From contig DGYK01000002.1 of the NCBI GenBank assembly GCA_002398365.1, positions 1 through 27,454 of the forward strand: a stretch of 27,454 nucleotides of DNA, in the 5' to 3' direction. Of this stretch, positions 1 to 8,800 are shown in pieces. The notes under the pieces were generated by a model, which saw only the letters and a list, made by a program, of their open reading frames with translations, had not been told where the DNA came from and made no database searches. The position numbers and the translations under genes are program-made. The DNA comes from Flammeovirgaceae bacterium UBA5008. GTDB lineage: Bacteria; Bacteroidota; Bacteroidia; Cytophagales; Cyclobacteriaceae. Within the stretch, counting starts at the first letter, position 1; each line of letters starts with the position of its first letter.

Positions 1-1645
1 TCAATTCGAGCCGTAGGGACTGTGCCCGATGCCAAGTTGCTGGCATTTAAATTAGTTAATGCCGAACCATTTCCATTTGGTGCCAAATAATCGGTGCCTG
101 CTGTTGCCGCGCTAATTACAGTTCCATTGGATTTTACTAATCCATTAATAGCTGTAACAGTTGGATCGGTTTCTGTTGTTACAGCGGTGATGTTGCCCGC
201 TCCCAAAACAGATGCTCCGTTAATCGTTTTTATGTTCGTGCCACTTACAAGTGGCAACTGATAATCTGTGCCTGCTGTAGCTGCGCTGATCGTTGTGCCA
301 TTGGATTTTACTAAGCCGTTAATGGCCTTAACTGTCGGATCTGTTTCTGTTCCTGCCGGAAGGTTGGTCAATTGCGAACCATCCACTGCTGGTAATTTTC
401 CGGTGCCATCCAATTGAACAATCTTATTCGCTGTCGTTCCCACATCCACAGAGAGTGTACCGCTAGTGGTGATAGGGCCGCCTGTTAAGCCTGTACCGGC
501 ACCCACGCTGGTCACGGTACCTGATCCACCTGCAGGAACCCATGTTAAATTTCCGGAACCATCGTTGGTTAATGAACCTGATGCATTGGCCGGCCATGTT
601 GACCCATTGATTTTAGAAACGGTAGTGGTTATTGCTGTGGTGCCACTACCTGTAATATCGCCTGATAAAGTGATGTTTTGATTGGTAGTCAGGTAATCTG
701 TTCCGGGAACTGCCGCACTAATAGTGGTTCCATTGCTCTTTACCAATCCGTTAATTGCTTTCACTGCCGGATCTGTTTCGGTTGCCACATAGTCTGTTCC
801 GGGAGTAGCTGCACTAATTGTGGTGCCATTTGATTTCACCAAACCATTGATGGCTTTCACGGCAGGGTCTGTTTCTGTTGTTACTGCGGTAATGTTACCC
901 GCACCAAGAATGGAAGCGCCATTAATTGTTTTAATATCTGTTCCTGATACTACTGCTCCGATTGTCGTGCCATCGGATTTCACTAAGCCATTGATGGCTT
1001 TTACGGAAGGATCAGTTTCTGTTGTAACCGCTGTGATGTTACCTGCACCTAAAACGGATGCTCCATTAATGGTTTTAATGTTCGTGCCACTTAGAAGTGG
1101 TAACTGATAATCTGTGCCCGCTGTAGCAGCACTAATTGTCGTACCGTTTGATTTTACTAAGCCGTTGATGGCCTTTACTGTTGGATCGGTTTCCGTTCCT
1201 GCGGGAAGATTGGTTAACTGAGAACCATCTACTGCGGGAAGTTTTCCGGTAGCATCCAATTGAACAATTTTATTTGCGGTGGTTCCTACATCGATACGAG
1301 CCGTGGGCACGGTGCCTGTAGCCAGACTGCTCGCATTTAAATTCGTTAATGCAGAACCATTTCCATTCGGTGCCAAATAATCGGTGCCTGCTGTAGCTGC
1401 ACCAATAGTAGTGCCATTGGATTTTACTAACCCATTAATAGCTGTTACGGTTGGATCGGTTTCTGTTGTAACGGCTGTAATGTTGCCCGCTCCCAAAACA
1501 GATGCTCCGTTAATCGTTTTTATGTTCGTGCCGCTTACGAGTGGAGCTTGGTAATCTGTACCGGCCGTAGCAGCACTGATCGTTGTGCCATTTGATTTTA
1601 CAATTCCATTGATCGCTTTTACTGTTGGATCGGTTTCGGTGCTAA
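1..1645 (-). repeat. ETDP/GTDY protein repeat array inside paralogue 1
   Basis: About eight in-frame copies of a unit built on ETDPxVxAINGxVKSNGTT. They are interspersed with GTNIKTINGASVLGAGN and with VDGSQLTNLPAGT segments. The units are well conserved in protein but carry many synonymous changes in DNA. The array continues past the left window edge. Confidence 0.8.
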
Positions 1646-2606
1646 GTTTATTGTTAAAAGTATTCCAATCAGCAGCAGACAAAAAACCGGTTGCAGCTAT
1701 TCCTGCCAAAGGAGGAGTGACATTGCTGGCATTTGTAATTCTTCCTTGTGCATCAACTGCTATTTGAGGAATTTGAGTTGTGCTTCCATAGGTTGCTGCC
1801 GCAACACCTGTATTGGATAACGCGATAGTGCCGGTTGTGGTAATTGGTCCACCGGTCAGTCCGGTACCTGTTGCTATATTGGTAACTGTTCCTGAAGCAG
1901 TTGGTAAATTGGCCCAAACTGCCACGTTGCCGGCTGAAGTTGTTAAAACCTGATTTGGAGTACCTGCAGAAATTTGGGCGGGCAAAACTTTCGAGGTAGT
2001 GGCTGCATTATTCAAAGCTGCCACGATGTTGTTACCGGAAGTACTTGCAATGGTGGTATTATTAGAAGGTCCTGAAACATCTCCTGCCAAGGTTAAAGAA
2101 GCATTGGCAAGTGTCCATCTGCCATTAGTATTATCCCAACTCAGTGTTTGACCTGTAGTGGTGGGCGCAATGGTGGCATCCCATTTCGAGCCATCCCAAA
2201 CCAACAATTGCCCTTTGCCTGTTGGTGCTGTGTTAGATAAACCAAAGGTTGCCCCTGCGGTTGAATTTAACTGAACGGTGTTTCCGTTGATGGCGATGCC
2301 TTGGCTTCCGGCAGCTCCGGAGCCACCTACTTGATTCCAGGCAGTGCCATCGAAGAAATAGACTTTTTTATCGCTATCATCAAAAATCACCATCCCTTTT
2401 TCAGTAGGGCCTGCCGAAACATTGGTTTTGTTGGAGACAATGGGTATGATGATACCTTGATTCGTTCCGCTTAACCACAAAACTGCCTTTGGATTGGTAC
2501 TCGTGGTACCAATCGAGACCGAGTTTTGAGAAAATGAGAAGGTTGAAACGCTAAGAAAAAAAGCAATAATAGCTATCCTGCAAGAGGATAAAGAGAAAAG
2601 CCGCAT
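1..2606 (-). CDS. Giant beta-strand repeat surface protein, C-terminus beyond window (paralogue 1)
   Basis: The frame stays open from the ATG at 2606 down to base 1, giving at least 868 codons; the C-terminus lies outside the window. A signal peptide (MRLFSLSSCRIAIIAFFLSV..., likely cut after FSFSQ) is followed by the N-terminal module seen in the two neighbouring paralogues: NSVSIGTTSTNPKAVLWL, a GIIIP segment, and KKVYFFDGTAWNQ. Next comes Gly/Thr/Asn-rich beta-repeat sequence (TGTGLTGGPITTTGT, AADWNTFNNKL), then about eight copies of a unit starting ETDPTVKAINGLVKSNGTT and often ending in AGTDY. Such sequence occurs in phage tail fibres and in non-phage Bacteroidota surface proteins. It is probably exported and fibrous. 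No enzymatic motif is visible, and the adhesive role is inferred. Its upstream region lacks the 30-bp block shared by the other two paralogues. The terminal domain cannot be judged. Confidence 0.85.
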   Translation of the reverse strand, partial: MRLFSLSSCRIAIIAFFLSVSTFSFSQNSVSIGTTSTNPKAVLWLSGTNQGIIIPIVSNKTNVSAGPTEKGMVIFDDSDKKVYFFDGTAWNQVGGSGAAGSQGIAINGNTVQLNSTAGATFGLSNTAPTGKGQLLVWDGSKWDATIAPTTTGQTLSWDNTNGRWTLANASLTLAGDVSGPSNNTTIASTSGNNIVAALNNAATTSKVLPAQISAGTPNQVLTTSAGNVAVWANLPTASGTVTNIATGTGLTGGPITTTGTIALSNTGVAAATYGSTTQIPQIAVDAQGRITNASNVTPPLAGIAATGFLSAADWNTFNNKLSTETDPTVKAINGIVKSNGTTISAATAGTDYQAPLVSGTNIKTINGASVLGAGNITAVTTETDPTVTAINGLVKSNGTTIGAATAGTDYLAPNGNGSALTNLNASSLATGTVPTARIDVGTTANKIVQLDATGKLPAVDGSQLTNLPAGTETDPTVKAINGLVKSNGTTISAATAGTDYQLPLLSGTNIKTINGASVLGAGNITAVTTETDPSVKAINGLVKSDGTTIGAVVSGTDIKTINGASILGAGNITAVTTETDPAVKAINGLVKSNGTTISAATPGTDYVATETDPAVKAINGLVKSNGTTISAAVPGTDYLTTNQNITLSGDITGSGTTAITTTVSKINGSTWPANASGSLTNDGSGNLTWVPAGGSGTVTSVGAGTGLTGGPITTSGTLSVDVGTTANKIVQLDGTGKLPAVDGSQLTNLPAGTETDPTVKAINGLVKSNGTTISAATAGTDYQLPLVSGTNIKTINGASVLGAGNITAVTTETDPTVTAINGLVKSNGTVISAATAGTDYLAPNGNGSALTNLNASNLASGTVPTARI

Positions 2607-2743
2607 AGGGGAGTAGTTTAGACTAATGTTAAAAATAACTAAAGATTACATATAATCCGAAAAGTCAATGTCGTGCAATGACTATCGCAAGCGCTCAAAA
2701 TAACTTAGTTTATAAGTTTGCTTTCGACAAATAATCGAACTTC

Positions 2744-2776
2744 AAAAAAAACCGCCAAATCAGTTTGATTTGGCGG
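2744..2776 (-). terminator. Rho-independent terminator of the 2763-residue gene
   Basis: A perfect 11-bp stem (arms 2752-2762 and 2766-2776, loop GTT) is followed on the minus strand by eight T residues (the A tract at 2744-2751). It lies 26 bp after the stop codon of the gene ending at 2803, so it should separate that gene from the next paralogue. Confidence 0.9.
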
Positions 2777-2802
2777 CTTTCCAGCATCACAGTTATTGGA
2801 AA

Positions 2803-5800
2803 TTAATTCTTTTTCTTATTGGCCTCCGCACCTACGATGCGAAGTACTTCTTCCATTTGTTTTTTGAGAGTGGCTATTTCTGTGCCTTGTTGTGCCTCCA
2901 TCGCTGATATTTTTGTTTTCAAGTATTCGATTTCGGCAGCCAATTTATCCGCTTTATGATTTTTGTCGAAGGACTCGAAAAATACTGAAACTCGTTTGTG
3001 CTTTACTCCATTAATCATTTCAGTTACTTCACTCCATTTCACTGATTCACCCACTTTGGCCACAACATGAGCGATATCATATTGACCAATATCTTTCATG
3101 GCATGACCTTTAACAGAAGATGAAATCAAGTAATCTCCTGCTTCAATATCCTGACCTTGATCTACTACCCACATTTCACCATTACCCACCGCCATAATTA
3201 AATAAGGATTCGATGAACTGTGAGGAGCAGTAGCACTTTGCAGACCAAGATAAGTTCCCATGATCTTGGGGTCATTCGGTTTATTTGATTCGGTTACGCC
3301 ATATATTAATTCACCTTTTGGGTTATCTTCCATTCGTTGATTCGCCCCTGTAAGCGTGACAAGCTTTCCAATCTCTGCAGGCTGCTCCATCGACCCATAG
3401 TGTGAACCTGTAAAAGCATTATATGAAATGGTCGTACCGGCCACAGAAATATCTCCCTGAGTTGCTCCATCTTGGCGGAATCGAACCAGCACACCATCTG
3501 TAGTTAAGCGGTTAAGTACAAGCACTCCTTGCACACCATCACCGTCCCCAGTGACACCTAAATTGCCTGAAGGTGTTGTGATACCAATGCCCACTTGACC
3601 ATTTTCATTGATCGTCATTTTTTCGGTCAGTGAAGCTCCCAGTCGTGTATAAAATCGCAAAGCTGAATACGTTTGATTCGTGTTGGTTCTGGTGGCTTCT
3701 ATCCTTGCCACATTGTAATTAACGCTGTTTGCAAAATTGATAAAATCTATTTTGCCGATTACTCCGGCAATATTGCTAGTATTAGAGCCTTTCAATTCAA
3801 GTGACATGGGGGCATTTGCTACTTCAGTAAGAGTGGATGCTAGTGATACATATTTTTGATTTGCTTCACCTGAAATAATTCCGGCAGCAGATCCACCTAA
3901 AGCCACATTGCCATCTCCAGTAATGCGCAAAACCTCATTGCTTGTCGTGCTACTTGTTCCAGCGTAAAAAACATGATCACTTGTGGTGGCCGGCACTTGG
4001 TAGCGCAAAATGTTTGTGTTGGTTCCTAAACCAGAAAACTGGTGATCGTTATTTACAGATTCTGCTAGCACCAATTTGCGATTATCTATTGTATTCGCAA
4101 ACTGTAAAGGTGCATTGGGTGTGGTTGTTCCAATTCCTACATTGCCTTGTATAATCGCTCCGTTTGTAGGTGCTGTACTTGTGCCAGAATACGATGCCCC
4201 CACTGCTAATCCACCCTCTACATCTAATTTATTTACTGGAGTCTCTGTTCCTATACCTGCATTGCCTGTAGTAGTCATTGTCAAAGAAACGGTACCATTA
4301 TAGAGCTTCCACTTGTAAGCATCAGCTCCGTCAACATAATGATAGGCACGAATGGTACCTGTTGTTGCATAACCATAAAATGGCAATCCGGTTGCGTTGG
4401 CATCAATATGCATCCCGCCAAAAGTCCCAGCCCCTTTATCATCCTTTAATACTAATCCAGCCGCACCAATTGTTGAAGTAGCTCCACCTAATCCAATAAA
4501 ACTTCCTCGGATTAATGCATTTCCATTTACATCTAGCAATTGTGCAGGCGTTGGTGTGCCTATACCCACATTGCCTTGTATGATAGCTCCATTCGTAGGA
4601 GCTACACTACCACCTGAGTAGGTTGCGCCTACCGCAAGTCCACCCTCTACGTCTAATCTGTTTACAGGTGTTGTGCCCACACCTAAGCTACCAATACCGG
4701 TCAAATTCAAATTAAATCCGTTCATATTTATGGAAGTATTACTGCTTAGCAATCCTCCCAAAGCAATATCATTTCCAGTTCGGGTCAATCCATTGCTTGC
4801 CGTCACAGTAGCAGGTGCATTCACCCATGTAGGAGCACCGGTTCCATTAGATTGAAGCAACTGACCCGTAGTTCCTTGAGCAGTATAGTTGATTGCCCCT
4901 ATTGCACCGTAAGCAACTCCACCTAATGTTACCGAATTCGTTCCGGTGCCTCCACTTCCAATATCTAGAGGAGTAGTTAAACCAGTGATTGTTCCACCCG
5001 TAATGGCTACAGCATTTGCATTTTGCGTTGAAAGTGTTCCTAACCCTAAGTTGGTGCGGGTAGCTGAAGAATTGGTTAATGTCACTGCTCCCGTATTACT
5101 GATAGAAGCATCGCCACTCATGGCCACACCAGTTGCAACGTTACCAGCATTGCCCACAAAAATTTGTCCGCTGGTAAGTGTGGGTGACAAGAAAGCCGGA
5201 ATAGTTGACCAAGTAGGAACTCCAGCTACCGTTTGAAGAATCTGACTGTTTGTTCCTGCCGCTAATTTACTCACTGCAATCGCTGCCGAAGTAGATATAT
5301 CCGCATTCGCGATGGAGTTATCTGAGATTTCTGCCGCACCAACACTACCCGATCCTATTTGTAAGCCAGTTGAAAAATTTCCGGTGATATCTCCGGCTGC
5401 CGGAGCTTCGGTATCCAAAACAACGGCAGAGTTTAAACGTGCAGTATTGATGGTTGAAGGTGTAGCTGCGTTAATTGCCGTAATGATATTAGCTCCCGTT
5501 GCAGCGGTTGCTCCGATGGTAGGATTTGGATAGTTACCAGCTAGATCGCCACCGGCTGCTCCGCTCGGAGCTGGGGCATTTACCCATGTAGGAGCCGCGG
5601 CACCATTCGATTGCAAAATTTGTCCAGTTGTACCTGCTGCTGTAAAGGCAAAATCGGTTGCTCCGCCATACGCAATTGCACCGGGAACTACCGCTGTAAT
5701 ACCTGTACCACCATTGGCCGTGCCAAGTGTACCCGAAATTTTGGATGCGTTTACACCAGCAATTTTTGCATTCGTTACGGCTAAGTCGCGAATGTGATTG

Positions 5801-8800
5801 GTATTGACTGCGCGGTTCGCGTCAACAGCTGCATCACTTTGCAGTTTTGCACCGGTCACAGCATCGGGAGCAATTTTTGCACTGGTTACTGCCAAATTTG
5901 AAATGGTGAGTACACCTGTATTTGAAATGGTAGCATCGCCACTCATTGCCACACTGGTAGCCACATTGCTGCCATTGCCCACAAGAATATTTCCGTTAGT
6001 CAAAGAGGTTGATAAAAAAGCCGGAGTTACCCAAGTAGGTGCTGCCGCGCCATTGCTTTGTAAAATCTGGCCGGAAGTACCGGCTGTTGAATACGCCAGT
6101 GCAGTGCCTGTACCATAAGCCACGCCTCCATTGGTAGGGGTGGCGGTAGAGTTCGTACCACCACTGGCTATTGGCAATGCTGTACTCAGCCCTGTAATTG
6201 TTCCGCCTGTTATGGCAACAGCGCTAGAGCTTTGAGTGGCCATTGAACCAAGTCCAAGATTTGTTCTTGCAGTTGCCACGTTGGCTACATCACTCAGGTT
6301 GTTTGTACTAACCATATTACCTCCACCGCTCACCGTTGTCCAGGTGGGTGGTAAACCTGCACCTGCTGAGGTTAAAACCTGACCGGAGGTACCAGCGGTG
6401 TTGTTGGGCATCAAAGCACCGGAGAACCGAACGTTTCCGGTTACATCTAAAGCTTGTGTTGGAGCACTTGGGTTATTGATACCAACACCTGTAGATGAAA
6501 CGGAGAGCTTTGTTTGTGGAGATCCAACCGGAGAACCTGCAGCGCCAGAAGCAAACACAGTAAGCTCGGTGAGACCATCTTGCATTAACATCGCGTTGGC
6601 CGTGCCGGTGCCTGTATAGCGAGGGGCATCGGTGCCATCCAGAAAAATATTTCGGCTAACAGCATCAAATGTACTGAGTGCAGATACATTCAATCCTAGT
6701 CGGTTGCCCACTTGTACTTTACTTAGAGGCGTAGCTGTACCTAGACCTACGTTGCCAGTTCCAGTGATACCCAAATTAAATCCGCCATTGGCAATCGTAG
6801 TTGCCGCGGTTAGCGTACCACCTAATGCGATGTCGTTTCCGGTTTTAGTCAGGCCGTTGCTGGCTGTTACCGCTGCCGGTGCATTCACCCACGTAGGAGC
6901 CGCAGCACCATTTGATTGCAAAATTTGCCCGGAAGTTCCTACCGCAGTAAATGCAAAATCGGTTGCTCCGCCATACGCAATTGCACCGGGAACTACCGCT
7001 GTAATACCTGTACCACCATTGGCCGTGCCAAGGGTTCCTGAAATTTTGGATGCGTTTACACCTGCAATTTTTGCGTTCGTTACGGCCAAGTCGCGAATGT
7101 GATTGGTATTGACTGCGCGGTTCGCATCAACAGCTGCATCACTTTGTAGTTTTGCACCGGTAACTGCATCGGGGGCGATTTTTGCACTGGTTACTGCCAA
7201 ATTTGAAATGGTGAATACTCCCGAGTTTGAAATGGTCGCATCGCCACTCATCGCCACACCGGTTGCCACATTGCTTCCGTTGCCCACAAAGATGTTGCCG
7301 TTGGTCAGTGCGCCTGACAATTTTCCATTAAATGTATTCCAATCAGCGGCTGTCAAGAAACCGGTGTTGGTCGTACTTGCCAAAACCGGATTCACATTGG
7401 TAGCCGCTGTCAATCTTCCTTGTGCATCCACCGTAATGGATGGAATCTGCGTGGTAGAACCGTAAGTACCCGGAGTAACTGCAGTGTTCGCCAAAGAAAT
7501 GGTTCCAGAATTTGTAACAGGGCCCCCGGTTAATCCGGTACCGGTAGCCACACTCGTAACTGTTCCTCCAGCTGCCAATGTGCTGGGAGTCCAAACGCCT
7601 CCTACAAATTGCAATACTTGATTGGCCGTTGGCGCTATTGCTGAAACTGAAGTGCCTTTTATTCTATCGACCGATGCAGCACCAACTGTGCCACTCAAAT
7701 CCCCGCCAAGGGCAGGAATTGTACTTAGCTTGTTATTAAATGTGTTCCAATCCGCTGCTGTCAGCAATCCGGTATTGGTTGTGTTTGCAGTAGGGATTGC
7801 TTGATTGGAGGCCGCTGTAATACGTCCTTGTTGATCGACAGTAAATTGTCCTACTGATGTAGTCGTTCCGTAAGTTCCTGTTGTTACAGCTGTATTTGCC
7901 AAGGAGATTGTTCCTGTAGAGGTTACAGGTCCACCAGTTAACCCAGTGCCAGTTGCTACACTTGTTACTGTGCCGATGCCACCGGCAGGTGACCAAGTTA
8001 ACGTGCCCGTTCCGTTGTTAGTTAAAACTCCAATCGCCTGAGAAGCTGGCCATGTGTAGGTTTGGCCATTTACATTGACACTATTTGCTGTAACACTGCC
8101 TGTTGTTGAAATCGCTTGTGCTCCGAAGTTGGGAGCTATTTTGGTACCCGCGATAGCTGCGGTAGCACTGATATCCGCATTGGTAATTGATAGATCAGTT
8201 ATGGTACCCGCGGTTCCACCGGAAACAGAGTTATTGGCCAGAGACGTGACTCCGGTTGTGTTAACCGTCACCGCTCCAGATAATGTTCTGTTTTGAAACT
8301 GACCTGCACCATCGTTAATCAATATTTGTCCGCCAGTTGGTGATGATACAATGGCATCCGAGAGTCCATTCAAATCAGTAGCTCCGGTTGCTATGGTAGT
8401 CCAGGTAGGCGTGGTGCCAACGGTTTGTAAAATCTGACCAGCTGTGCCGGGTGCTAATTTGGAAACGGCTATTGCCGCAGATGGATTAATGTTTGCATCT
8501 ACGATCGTTCCTGCTGCAATCTCTGCGGTGGTTACTGCATTGGCAGCAATTTGAAAATTAGCAGGGCTGGTCATTGTCAAATCACCGGAAACTCCTGTTT
8601 GTGAATTGCTCGCGCCATCACCAATCAAAAGATTGCCAGGATTGAGCGTGGGCACGCCTCCACCACCTACATCATCTGTTGCCAGTGCCCAACTGGATCC
8701 ATTCCATTTTAAAATTTGTCCGTTCGCAGCGCCATCTACTAGCTTAAGGGTAAGCGTTCCTGAAAGACCTCCGCCTGCCAATCCACTTCCGGCAGCCGTG

